Shown here piece after piece: positions 30,472 to 41,700 of a stretch of DNA of 45,540 nucleotides. The notes under the pieces were generated by a model that worked only from the letters and a program-made list of their open reading frames with translations, was not told where the DNA came from and did not search any database. The DNA is from a virus: positions 1-45,540 of IMG/VR virus record IMGVR_UViG_3300000115_000047; one strand, written 5' to 3'. Position numbers and translations under genes: made by a program. Each line of letters opens with the position of its first letter. Position 1 is the first letter of the stretch.

Positions 30472-33400
30472 TTAATTAGTCCTTGGGTTTGGTGGGGGTG
30501 TTACTACACTATCGTAGGTTGGAGTTTGTGTTATTGTTACCCTTGCTTTTGAATCTGTTTTACATTCAAAATCTTGCAATTGTGATTTATCACAACCACA
30601 TCCAGAACCCCACGTTGTGGCAGTTACCGCAGGCCAATTGTCCAATACAACAAGACCACCAGTACCCCAAACGCTATCCTGATCAGCACAAGCAATATCG
30701 TCAGGGTTCACATAATGTGTTTGGGTGCAAAGCCCTTCATTCGTCCCAACCCTTTGCACTTCACAACATTCATCTGATGATCTAGGTCTCGCAGTACTAG
30801 CCAACCATCGAGTATCACCATTATCTAGGTTACACTCCCAAACTGGCAATTGAAATGGACCTGTTATTTCTACAACAATAGTTGTATCACACCAAGTATA
30901 ATATGGGCCAAGACTAGGATCAAATACATGAGCACCGGTTAGACTTTGCACCTCCGTATTACTTGGGCCGACACAAACAGCAACGTCATGAGAAATGTCC
31001 AGCGTAGGACCGCCTAAGAGGTCTTCACCAATAAGTTGAGCATATGTTTTTCCATCATAAACAATTCCTGTTGTTTCCATTATGGGCGTGAAGGGGTTCA
31101 TAGGTCCGGGTTCACCGCCAGTCGATAAAACATACTCACCAAATAAAAAGTCTGCCATAGCACTAGGAGTCTCTTTATTTAAGATAGGCCCGGTATTACA
31201 TGAGTAATCTTCACAAGCGCTCACACCTACACAGGGCTGGCCTAGAGTGCATAGTATGTCATCCGCGACTGACCCGCCGCCAAGTGGACAAACATAACCC
31301 ACTAGATTAGGTTCCCAAACGGCGTTAATAGTATAATACTCTTTACAATGATCATGAGGTCTTTGCTGCCAAGTGTTACAGACGCTATCGTTACAGCTAC
31401 ATGGCGGGGGATTAATTGTGCCTTTACAGGCTACTGATGGTATATCTATAATAACATCTAACAATGTGGGGTCGTCAGATTCAATACCTCTTCTTTTTAT
31501 ATTGTTTGTTGAACACTCAACATCCACCATAATTTTAAACGGATTAAATAAACAATTGTCTGCCCCAGAAGCACCAATTCCACTTCCAGTAGGATCAGAT
31601 AGTCCATCTTTATCTAAATAATAACCCATAGACTCCCAACTGTTAGAAAGCCATGTTTTTGGTTGGTGTGAGCCAGCGTCTATTGAGCTGTCAGAGTGTG
31701 TGGGTGGTAACGTCCCACCACAATCACCCGTTTCAACAACAGTGCAACTTTTCATGTCTAAGGTATAACGCCATCCAGGATGCACAACACCCATTAAGCG
31801 TAAATAATCATCAACCCTAATTACAACATCATCAATATCTATAGCAGACTGAGCTGTAGCAATTATTTGTGGGTCACATAGGTCAACATATTTATAGAAT
31901 ATACTTTCACGTAAAATAGCTACACCATCGGGGACAAGTCTTTTTTTTAATTCAGTATAGCCTAATTCATTCCTGTTTGAAAATTCAGCATTCTGTGTGC
32001 AAATCTGACTCGACCCGAATGGTGCGATTTTTGTATCGACCCTATAAGATCTTCGCGGGAAGACCATTTTATTGCACCATAGTTCACCCCCACATTCGGT
32101 AATATCTTGTAAACAACTATGATGTCTATTCGTTGCATCTATACCAAATCTGCCGGAAGGCGTATTAAACAACGGTTGACTAAACAAAATGTCTGTACTA
32201 TAACCAGGAAGCGGATTTTCACAGTCTGCCTTACAAGGAGGATCGAGTTGCATCGGAAGATTACTGTAATACTGACCGCTCTCATAACCATCTGCCGCCC
32301 CTACAACTGGCGGTTTACCAGCAGAGTCACCCTTATAAAATAGGTTATAATAATTCCAAACCGGATCAGCACCGGAAGGGGCGTCATCTGGAGTTTTTAA
32401 TTTAAAATCTTGAGGGGTATAAGTTCCAGAAGATGGATTTATACTACATGGGCCTTGATATGCTGGTGTTACACTATCTGATATAACGGCGTAGTTTATA
32501 CTCTCACATCCACTTCCATCAACTATTAGTCCACCAGTTGGGCTTATGCTTATGTTACAAATTGTACCAGTAGGAGTATAACCTGTCGCAGGTGATACAG
32601 TTCCAAAAGATAAAGAGCCGCCGCTGAAAAATGGAGTGAATGTTGGCGTTTGATTTAGACCTGTACAACATGGATAACTCGTAGAGCCGCTTACACATGT
32701 TGGAAATTGTGCGGTTCCTCCATAAATATAATTAGATCCAGAAGATGTTACATTAAAGTGCCCAGTTCCTCCAACATCTACTGTGAATTGACCAGAGGCT
32801 CCAGTGCCAGACGTGGCATAAACAAGCTTTGGATATTGATAGGCCCCTATAAATTTAGGTATACAATTACAATCTATACTCCCAACCTGTCTCCAAGTCC
32901 TGTCGTGCTCATGATATTCTCTAGAAACTGTTAAATCATAACCACCACCATTTACACATTCAATCTTAGAAACAACCATTACTTCTGGATAACAATATTT
33001 TTTATTAACATCAAAGTTTGCGGCTTCCCAACTAGTTTTATTGCTAGTATAAGCTATTGGATCTAAGCAGTTTGCTGACCCTGCTCGTCTATCCGCAGGA
33101 CAAATACCCGAATCGCAGTCCCGAGGATTAAGCATCCGGCAATTAAAACCATCGTCAGAGTGTGGTTCTTGTAGTCTATAGTTTATCCCGCCAGCTATTT
33201 TGTTTACGCCTTGAGAATAATCGAACCAATCTGTGCTGTAAGAATCAGGTTCACGATAACCCAAATAAGGCGCTGGTGGAAGTTGAGAATACAATATTGG
33301 ACCGGTTGCCTGTCCTTCAGGAGTGCTTCGACGGCCTTCGCCACTAACTGAGAACCACATCGCATAACCAGTTACTGAATGATCACAAGCCGAAGCATGT

Positions 33401-36400
33401 CTCCATGACTCAGTAAATGTAGGTCCAGGAGGATCTGAAGTGACATCTAATATCCTCATTAAAGTCGGTGTTTGGCATTCGCAGTAACAAAACGGAAATA
33501 AATCAAACTCTGGCGGATATCTTTTAGACGTAAACCCATTACTGTCTGTATAACTTAGGAAAATTTCGTCATTGCACGAACATTCTACAGGACATGTATT
33601 ACATAAAGTGTTCTCGTAACAAGCGCCTCCTGATACTTGAGGGTATATGGTGCTACAACCATAAAAGAATCCATCACTTAAAAGACACCCATATTCTAAT
33701 ATTTTATCACCTGAACAAACCGTCATAGTGTCACCCGGATTAGGCCATCCCAAATACCATCCATCCCCATACCCATCAGTATATGAGCCACCTCTATTTG
33801 CCGCTACACCATCTATGTAATCGCTATTCATAGCTTCAAAAGTGTCTTTATTAATGTTTGACACAACCATAAATTCAGATTTAAGAACTAAATTCCCCTC
33901 ACCTCCAATTTGGGCTGGTTGTTTATGTGTGCATCCTCCACATGCATATAAATTATTAACCGCAGAATTTTCATAGTAAGCATTTGGAAAAGAAGGTTTG
34001 TCAATAGCGTCTATATTTTCTTCACAAGCAACACTGAATTTACCATAAGTCGTATAACCAACACCAGGCGTTTCATTATAATCAAACTCTATAAATTTAG
34101 AATCTATATTATTGCAATTGGGTATTTCTATAAACCCATGACCAAATCCAGTAGCGGGAACTGTTGACCAACCTATGACGATATCATCACTATCTTCAAT
34201 AATAACTGCATTTAATTCGATATTAAAAAGGGGTGTGCCAGTACCACCAATACACTCACACGTATTACCTGTTTCAGCGGTTCCATATTTCAAATAAAAC
34301 GCCTCATCTTGTATATCCTCAAAACTTCCGGAACCACAATATTTTGTACCAAATCCAGATTCACAATGGAAATTTGGAGTTAATTTTGTTCCTCTATAGG
34401 CACAATGATGAAAACCATACGCATTATCTTTACCATATGAAGGATAACCGTCAGTACTCACATCATGTAAAAATGACGCAGGCAATCCTGAAAAAGTTAA
34501 ATGCAAAGCACCAGTTTCCATTACGGTGGTTGCACAACCTACACAATTATCAGTAGTTTCTAGTTCGATTAAAAACGGCACATCATCTTTAGGCCAGCCA
34601 TTAAAAAATGTATAACTTGAATCATAATTTAGAATGGTTTTGGCATCACCACAACATTCAGAAACTGATTGCTCTACTACATGAAAATATGGAGTGGTCA
34701 ATCTCCCCGCTCCGTCAGTCAAGCCCCAATAAGGGTAAAATTCACCACTAACATTAGGCATAGCGTTATCGCCAACATTTACTAAGTCTCCAGTTCCGGC
34801 CCAAGTTCCATTATGAACCGGGACACCGGATTGTTTTGGACTCGGACATTCAAAAGCCCAATACATTGGCTCATCAACATTGCCAGATTCTGGTGCTCTT
34901 TGTGTGTATTCCCCGCCCTGTCTTTCTTTAGCAAAAGCGTTTGTTAAAGTTGTTTTTGCATTGCCAGATTCCCAACCGCATAAATGAGAAATGTGGCCGT
35001 ATGTTACATAGGGTTGTCTTATATTACACGCGGCATCTAAATCCGGAAGTGCATCACATAATTCATGAGCTACTTCACTAGCTCCAATCTGTTCAACATG
35101 TTTCGCGTATTGTGAAAATTGATATCTTTTGTCTTTGCATCCATTAGCAACTGGATATTTATCAAAATCTGGAAAACATGGAAAAGTTATGGGCGACTCA
35201 ATAGTTATGTGTTCTGGAGGGTCAGTTCCAATAGGGAGTTCAGGGGGGCATGGACACGGACATCTTTTCCACTGCCCGCCCCACGCGTCTGCTACATTAA
35301 TATACATTGTGATTTCTTGACCGGGAAGACCTCTTTTTATGTCTGCTAATGACCCCGGCCCGCTAGTTGTCCATCCACCATAAACTCCTGAATCTCCTAA
35401 AGGTCTACCTTCGTCATCAAATGAACAATTGTCGTCGTAGTTACAGCCCCGATAAACAAAAGTAAGTCTCGGTAAAGAGTTCCTTTTGTACTGAGGGGCT
35501 GGAGTACAATTAGTATATTTTTCATACTGCGTTAAACAGCCCGGAAAAATCTCAAGAGAAGCTTTTTTACTATAACAAGTAGCGTTTCTACCTTTAACAG
35601 AATTTTTAACTTGATCAAATCTGGTTTCTATATCGTATTGATCTACTAAATGAAATGGGCCATAGTACGGCAAATCTCTAGAAAATTGAGCTACATTACC
35701 AGTAACGCTAACATCTGGTATACCGCTTTCACCACTTTTCTTTACAGATGGGTAAGTATAATCACGCCTGAAGCCACTATCTTTTTTCTGAGCTGGATTC
35801 GTCAATCCGTGAGTTTCTCTATTTTCTATCTTTCTACTGGACTGCCTTAAATTTTTTGGATTATTAAAAACTCTTCTAAAATCGGTATGGTAATTGAATT
35901 GTTTAGATTTCCACTTTAAATCATCATCAATGCCATAAGCCGCTCCACCACAACATCTTTTTGGGTCATGAGTACCAAATGCCACCCAAGAACCATTTCC
36001 GGATGTGTCTATATCTACTGAATTACCGCTATCGTATGTCCCAACTAAACTAACATTTGCTCCTGCCACATTAAATATTCTATATGCTTTATTATAGCTT
36101 TTGTCAACGTCATTGGTTAAAAGAAGCTCCATGCCATTTCTTAAAGCGGTGGGTGTCCCGCCATCATAATTCAATGTGGCAACAAGAGGACTATTTCCTG
36201 TATCTCTTACTAGCTGAATTAATTCACCAGAATACTCTGGAGCGATTTGACCATCAGCAAAACAGTCTCCAAAATGCATACCAGACTGTATAGGTCTTGT
36301 TCTTCCTGGTTCATTGTACTGTAAATAAGTACCTTCTGAATGTTCTCTAATTCTTATATCTTGCTTGTCAATTCCAGTGCATTGATGTAAATATGCTCCT

Positions 36401-36981
36401 GCTCCCCCTGGAGTTGTAAAATTATCATCATAACAACCCGTAGCATCAATTAACCTCCAAGCCCCGGTTATGTTTTTATAAATATTGTTATGAAAATGTA
36501 TTTTAGTCCCAAATCCAAATTTCTCAGGCCACCATTTAAACACCTTATCAGGGCTGATAGACTCACTGGATGCGGAATCACTGGCGTTTTGTGATTCTCT
36601 ATTTATTAGATATACTTCTGCGCCGCCGCGATCTACACCATCTTCCACACCACCAGCATCATAATGTAAAACAGATGCATCATCTGGATCATACACTGAT
36701 CTATAGTTTACATCAGGTCTGCCTTCATTCCTAAAAGGACCATACCCATTCGAATCAATAGATTTATGGTCTTCATCAAAACCGTCAAAAAAATCATAAT
36801 GGCTATTATCAAAATGCGCATAACCTTCAATTACAGTTCCGCCAAAGCCCCAAAATTCAGTATTAGCTATAACTTTAACTTTAAGATTTCTTGGTAATTG
36901 ATATGTTTCATCAATGCCGCAAAATTCTGCGTTAATACACTGTTTGCCGCAAGGCCAACATTTTTCTTGAAAAACCGCCAT
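30472..36981 (-). CDS. Giant cysteine-rich virion-type protein (2169 aa)
   Basis: A 2169-aa protein with about 90 cysteines by my count (about 4%), many in CxC, CC and CxxC groups (CWPCGKQC at the N-terminus, CPCPCPPELP, CNTCPVECSCN, CNDSVCN). No signal peptide, no transmembrane helix, and rich in Gly, Ser, Tyr, Trp and Asp, giving a beta-rich extracellular style. One segment (GTGASGQFTVDVGG, SSGSNYIYGG) is shared with the neighbouring 574-aa protein. Its place at the end of a tail/baseplate gene run suggests a tail fibre, spike or appendage. Cysteines could form disulfides after lysis or bind metal. Start has AGGA 7 bases upstream of ATG. Family not recognised. Confidence 0.75.
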   Translation of the reverse strand: MAVFQEKCWPCGKQCINAEFCGIDETYQLPRNLKVKVIANTEFWGFGGTVIEGYAHFDNSHYDFFDGFDEDHKSIDSNGYGPFRNEGRPDVNYRSVYDPDDASVLHYDAGGVEDGVDRGGAEVYLINRESQNASDSASSESISPDKVFKWWPEKFGFGTKIHFHNNIYKNITGAWRLIDATGCYDDNFTTPGGAGAYLHQCTGIDKQDIRIREHSEGTYLQYNEPGRTRPIQSGMHFGDCFADGQIAPEYSGELIQLVRDTGNSPLVATLNYDGGTPTALRNGMELLLTNDVDKSYNKAYRIFNVAGANVSLVGTYDSGNSVDIDTSGNGSWVAFGTHDPKRCCGGAAYGIDDDLKWKSKQFNYHTDFRRVFNNPKNLRQSSRKIENRETHGLTNPAQKKDSGFRRDYTYPSVKKSGESGIPDVSVTGNVAQFSRDLPYYGPFHLVDQYDIETRFDQVKNSVKGRNATCYSKKASLEIFPGCLTQYEKYTNCTPAPQYKRNSLPRLTFVYRGCNYDDNCSFDDEGRPLGDSGVYGGWTTSGPGSLADIKRGLPGQEITMYINVADAWGGQWKRCPCPCPPELPIGTDPPEHITIESPITFPCFPDFDKYPVANGCKDKRYQFSQYAKHVEQIGASEVAHELCDALPDLDAACNIRQPYVTYGHISHLCGWESGNAKTTLTNAFAKERQGGEYTQRAPESGNVDEPMYWAFECPSPKQSGVPVHNGTWAGTGDLVNVGDNAMPNVSGEFYPYWGLTDGAGRLTTPYFHVVEQSVSECCGDAKTILNYDSSYTFFNGWPKDDVPFLIELETTDNCVGCATTVMETGALHLTFSGLPASFLHDVSTDGYPSYGKDNAYGFHHCAYRGTKLTPNFHCESGFGTKYCGSGSFEDIQDEAFYLKYGTAETGNTCECIGGTGTPLFNIELNAVIIEDSDDIVIGWSTVPATGFGHGFIEIPNCNNIDSKFIEFDYNETPGVGYTTYGKFSVACEENIDAIDKPSFPNAYYENSAVNNLYACGGCTHKQPAQIGGEGNLVLKSEFMVVSNINKDTFEAMNSDYIDGVAANRGGSYTDGYGDGWYLGWPNPGDTMTVCSGDKILEYGCLLSDGFFYGCSTIYPQVSGGACYENTLCNTCPVECSCNDEIFLSYTDSNGFTSKRYPPEFDLFPFCYCECQTPTLMRILDVTSDPPGPTFTESWRHASACDHSVTGYAMWFSVSGEGRRSTPEGQATGPILYSQLPPAPYLGYREPDSYSTDWFDYSQGVNKIAGGINYRLQEPHSDDGFNCRMLNPRDCDSGICPADRRAGSANCLDPIAYTSNKTSWEAANFDVNKKYCYPEVMVVSKIECVNGGGYDLTVSREYHEHDRTWRQVGSIDCNCIPKFIGAYQYPKLVYATSGTGASGQFTVDVGGTGHFNVTSSGSNYIYGGTAQFPTCVSGSTSYPCCTGLNQTPTFTPFFSGGSLSFGTVSPATGYTPTGTICNISISPTGGLIVDGSGCESINYAVISDSVTPAYQGPCSINPSSGTYTPQDFKLKTPDDAPSGADPVWNYYNLFYKGDSAGKPPVVGAADGYESGQYYSNLPMQLDPPCKADCENPLPGYSTDILFSQPLFNTPSGRFGIDATNRHHSCLQDITECGGELWCNKMVFPRRSYRVDTKIAPFGSSQICTQNAEFSNRNELGYTELKKRLVPDGVAILRESIFYKYVDLCDPQIIATAQSAIDIDDVVIRVDDYLRLMGVVHPGWRYTLDMKSCTVVETGDCGGTLPPTHSDSSIDAGSHQPKTWLSNSWESMGYYLDKDGLSDPTGSGIGASGADNCLFNPFKIMVDVECSTNNIKRRGIESDDPTLLDVIIDIPSVACKGTINPPPCSCNDSVCNTWQQRPHDHCKEYYTINAVWEPNLVGYVCPLGGGSVADDILCTLGQPCVGVSACEDYSCNTGPILNKETPSAMADFLFGEYVLSTGGEPGPMNPFTPIMETTGIVYDGKTYAQLIGEDLLGGPTLDISHDVAVCVGPSNTEVQSLTGAHVFDPSLGPYYTWCDTTIVVEITGPFQLPVWECNLDNGDTRWLASTARPRSSDECCEVQRVGTNEGLCTQTHYVNPDDIACADQDSVWGTGGLVVLDNWPAVTATTWGSGCGCDKSQLQDFECKTDSKARVTITQTPTYDSVVTPPPNPRTN

Positions 36982-36994
36982 CCTTATATCCTAT

Positions 36995-38719
36995 TTAGAA
37001 CGCATTGATAAAGGTAGTATCTTCACCACACCACTCACAAGTTTTAAACCCTTGGGTTTGTATCTTCATAGAGCAGCTTTGAAGAAGACCCCCTTCACAT
37101 TCCACATGAGTAACTATTTGCTGACTTTTAAATTCCGCCTGTAAAATCCAATGAATATCTAGTTCCTCCGTTTCTGATGTAGCATCAGCAGGTATTATAT
37201 CCACTGGATAGGTGCTAGGACTAAATCCAGTTGTTACCCCTCCTATATTTATTGTATTTAAAACCCCTGATGTAAAAGCTAGTGATAGATCAATACAAAT
37301 ATCACCTTGCACTATACCGATAGCTCCTAAATCATAACCAGATCCAGAACTTAATATTTCGCCACTAGCTGCTCCATATTGATCAACAACTATTTGACCC
37401 GCTGCTCCAGTTCCAGTCCCGCCAGAGAAAGTACCTGTATTAACCTTTTCTTTTCTGCCCGTTTTTACGGTAAAAGCCAAATCGCCAACTTCTAGACTTT
37501 GCCGCAAGGGATTTTCAATTAGTATTTTTTTATCTTTAGAAGCACTCCCATGCTGTGTTCCACAACCACTATTTGTAATATGTCCGCAGTCATTACAATC
37601 ATCTGTCCAAATATTATAGTATGTATTTGAATCTGTTTCGTCTTTAGTTTCTCGTATAATAAATGCTTCATAAAATGGATATTCTATACCACCATAATTC
37701 AATTGCTCATAACCACCGACATTATCAGTATTGGCTGTATAAGCTATGCTTTCTGGATCATGTATGGCCTCGTTTATATCAAATGTTCTTAGTCCTCCAT
37801 CTGGCCCAAATCTTGTAAATTGTGATCTACTATCGCTTCTATCTACCTCATAAGAGAAATGCGGAGGGTTGCTTACATTTGTGGTTTTTACCAAGAAAAT
37901 TTTAGTAGGAGGAGCACACCAAACTTTTCTATCATCATCCCATCTTACATCAAGTGGTCCACTTTTCCAATTTGAAGGATTGCTAAAAGCACCACTGGCA
38001 AATGTATCAGTTGGTTCATCAGGTTTTTCATTAGGAACAGGTCTTCCATTTACATCAAACCCCCAACCTGTTAGAACCATTGGAGCGCGAAGCCCGACAC
38101 CCCGAATATTTGTAACTTCTACATCATATCCTGTACTTTCTGTAAATTGATAATCAAAATCTATGTTATAGCGATTACCCGTTCCATTAACAGCGTTGGC
38201 TATATTATGACCTGATAATGCCCAACCCAAAGAATTATCTCTTAACCATATGCGGTTAGCCCTTCTGAAATCCCCTCTTTCTGCTCCTACTCCAGATGGG
38301 TCTAAATCGCTTTCTGAGAATATTAATTCCTCGGGGGTTGGATTACCTGTCTCTTTTAGAGACTGTTGATAAAGTCTTGATCCTGTTGGAGCATAAGCAA
38401 GAGACAGGGAATTATTTGGGTTAAAAGGGTTTAATGTTAGAGAGTTGGGGTCGGTTTTATTTGTTGGTACTTCAAAATGAGGTAGTCCAGAAACTGCACT
38501 AAAATAAGTTGAATATGGGGAGTAAATAGAATCAAAAGACGCACCAGCCTTTTTATCTTCATTCCCCTCGATATCAGTTAAATCTTGTTCAAATGACTGT
38601 TTATCTTTAGCCCCAACATCAACTTTTGTTATCTGATGCTCCTCTTTTGCAACACCTGTGGCTCTATGGTCAGATACTAAACTACCATATAAAATATCTA
38701 CTGATGACTTATTTTCCAT
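36995..38719 (-). CDS. Putative tail/baseplate structural protein (574 aa)
   Basis: A 574-aa protein with Asn/Gly/Asp/Ser-rich composition. LTGWGFDVNGRPVPNE and YSPYSTYFSAVSG style segments look like phage tail or baseplate proteins. A GTGAAGQIVVDQYG...SSGSGYDLG segment near residues 420-465 parallels one in the 2169-aa protein. A Cys-rich C-terminus (CDD CGH type groups, CEWCGED) is present. 13 bases upstream of the giant gene and 1 base after the 1316-aa gene on the same strand, so they are one transcript. Exact family not known to me. Confidence 0.68.
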   Translation of the reverse strand: MENKSSVDILYGSLVSDHRATGVAKEEHQITKVDVGAKDKQSFEQDLTDIEGNEDKKAGASFDSIYSPYSTYFSAVSGLPHFEVPTNKTDPNSLTLNPFNPNNSLSLAYAPTGSRLYQQSLKETGNPTPEELIFSESDLDPSGVGAERGDFRRANRIWLRDNSLGWALSGHNIANAVNGTGNRYNIDFDYQFTESTGYDVEVTNIRGVGLRAPMVLTGWGFDVNGRPVPNEKPDEPTDTFASGAFSNPSNWKSGPLDVRWDDDRKVWCAPPTKIFLVKTTNVSNPPHFSYEVDRSDSRSQFTRFGPDGGLRTFDINEAIHDPESIAYTANTDNVGGYEQLNYGGIEYPFYEAFIIRETKDETDSNTYYNIWTDDCNDCGHITNSGCGTQHGSASKDKKILIENPLRQSLEVGDLAFTVKTGRKEKVNTGTFSGGTGTGAAGQIVVDQYGAASGEILSSGSGYDLGAIGIVQGDICIDLSLAFTSGVLNTINIGGVTTGFSPSTYPVDIIPADATSETEELDIHWILQAEFKSQQIVTHVECEGGLLQSCSMKIQTQGFKTCEWCGEDTTFINAF

Positions 38720-38720
38720 A

Positions 38721-41700
38721 TTATTTCCCAGTTATAAAAGAAGATATATTGCTTAGTTTTTTTACAATGTCGGCGTTGGTTCGCCCTTGTTTTTTAACAG
38801 CAGAATTAAAGCTATAAGTTGTTTCGATTCCTCGTGTTCCAACTTTTATATTTAATTCAGTAATATATGGCCCATTTAATAAAGCATCACCTATTCTTCT
38901 AATCAATGGACCTCCTGGCATAGTGATTGAACCATCTTCTGCTGCAAATTGACCATACCCATCAATTGAATTAGCAACTGCTTGACCAGCGAAATTCATC
39001 CCAACAAAACCACTAAGTTGTTCAGCAAAACTTGGACCGTTAGTATCGGCTGATGTTAATGTCCCATAAAGAGGAAAAATAAAGTTTTCTGGCAAAAGTT
39101 TGTCATCTTGAATAATTTCAACCCTGCCTCCATAAGTGAAGTTACTACTAGTAAACCAAGGGCCGTATCTGTGTCTAATTGATTGTTGTGGAATTCCAGC
39201 CTCAAATGGTGCAACACAGGCATCCGCATATACTAAAGATGAAGAATCGCGGATTCTGCTTTCTACGCCTGAAGGTGGTGTGGGGGGTTTCATATCCGGG
39301 TCATTATTTTCTGCTTCCTTTATTGCCATCTTAGCAACTCTAATAGCTGTTACTTCTAACGATTTTTCATCTAAAACAAGTTCTTTAGGAAAGTTTATTC
39401 TATCTGTTGTAAATTTAGTAAATGTTATACAATTTACACCGTGGTCAGGACATTTTAGATTTATAAAATCATCTACTAGTCTAGTATTACTAATACCTTG
39501 AGATGGTGTTATTCCTGTATTTGATGCGTTGTTGCACAAAACTTGATCAAGTTTCTCTTTAGATGAACCTGCGGCCACTTTACTGTAATCAACGGAATTA
39601 TAAAAATCAGTAACAGCCCTTATTGAATTAATGCTAGAATCTTGGCTCGCTTTTGATGTGCCAGCATAAATCGAATATGTGGGATCACCGTTCTCGTCTG
39701 ACTTAGCTACTAAAAATGGATATTCAATTTCTCCAGGACCATTAGCATATTCAATATCAAAAATATTACCACTTTCATCTATAAGCGGTCTTCGCCCTCT
39801 ATCGTACCAATGAAAATAATCATAAGGAACAAATATATATTCTTTATCTACACTAATTTTTAGATTTACCTTACTACCGTCACAGTAATTACTTTGGAAT
39901 TTAGAATCTTCGCTAACTTTTGAAAAATCTAAAGAGAATGTGCCAGCGGGTAGATTTATACTTTGGTTTGGGGTGGTAGATACGGATGTCGTTCTATATG
40001 TAATAGGGTCGCCACTTTCATAAACAGATTCAAAATTTGCGAAAGCTTTAAGTTTACCACCGTCTAAAAATTTATTATGTTGCGGGGCGTGAAAAGTGTC
40101 ATAAACACTTGGCTCTAAATATGCAGAGTCGGAAGGACTCCAAGACTTTTGGTACTCACCGTAATTTGTTATATCATCATTTATTTTTGTTGTAACCTGC
40201 GGAGACCAAGCAACCCAAGATTTTCCATAATGAGTATCACCAATGGTTTTAACTTTATTGAAAAGTTTATCAATTATTTTAAAAATCTCCGAATCTGACG
40301 AAACTCCAGTAGGCACTTTGGTTTTTGAGGGTGCTTGTTGGGATGTATTTGGCTTTGGATTAGGTGAGTTTACATTGTTTAACACTGGGGGATTAGGGGT
40401 AAGAGAATTAACGTTTACTGCCGTCCCGGTCCCTTGAGGCTTGAATAAAAAATTAGCCATCCTACTAGCGGTCTTCGTTGGGCTTAAGCCGTTAAACAGA
40501 TTATAAAGAACGCAGGGTTTTACCAAAAGTAAATAATTATACCAGTTGTTTTTATTGGACATTGCGGCTCGAATTTCAGCCACACTAGTAGGATATATTG
40601 ACTGTGGTGCAATGTTTTGAAGATGTTGACTACTACCACTAGGGAACACATCTTGAACATCGACCATGATAAAATCTGTTATATCATCATGTTCAAGTAT
40701 TGGAGTGATAACTGGAATTGATCTTATCTGAGTGTCTAAAGGTGCCTGACATGCGGATGTGTTTGAATTTATCTGAACTTCGCCCCAATATTGGTAAATG
40801 AATTTTTGCGGAACTTTATGTATCCTGCTTTGTAAACCACCGGTCACAAATTTAGCCGTTGTTTGTTGATTATCTCTAAGGGTAATCTGTGTTTGTGTGG
40901 CGGCGTCTGTTAAGTTAAGAATATCTAATCCAGCAAGATCTGCGCCCTGATTTTGGTCTAGTTTTGTTTCTACTGGAAATTTTCCACCATACCCACTAGT
41001 ATTTGCATTTCTCAATGTTGGGTCTATACTTGACCCATCCGTGCCTTTATTTGTATAATCATCGTCTAATGGATCAAGATAAGTACCAAAAGCTCCATTC
41101 TCAAAAGCAGAACTCATTGGGTCTGGATCTCCAGGATTTATATGCGCGCCAGCTAAATTTTTATCACCATAATCAGGAACTTCATAACCGAGTATTTGAT
41201 AGGCTATTTTACTAAAGGGATGTGTTACATTTTTTGGATCACTAAGTTGTAATGATCTTCTATCTAATGTTTTAATTGAAATAACACCGCCGGGAAAGGT
41301 GGGGTCAAAACTTTTTTGTAAATGAAATGTACCGCCGTGATATAAACTGCCGGGACAGTCATAATTAGAAACAGTATTTGAACCGTTCCAGTAATTCGGC
41401 GCAGACGCATCACTTGTCTGTATTCTGTTTAATTCAACAACAAAATCTAATCCAGCATATTCACATAAAGAAGAAACTAAATCTAACAAATTACTAGATA
41501 CATCCCCTGGATAGACATAATCAGCCCCTAACTTAGCCATCATTTGATTCATGAAAGTATAAACGTCAAAACCAAAGAAGTAGGGAAACGGTAAAATATT
41601 CTTATTAGCAACATCTGCAAAATTATATGTTGTAGTCCCACTTAGTATATTACCGCCAAAATATCTTTTAGGAGGTAAAGGGGCACCAAATGGGTTTCTA

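Noticed and set aside
30483-36293. Many plus-strand ORFs opposite the giant Cys-rich gene
   Set aside because: They lack ribosome sites and known motifs, and mirror the codon structure of the long minus-strand frame.
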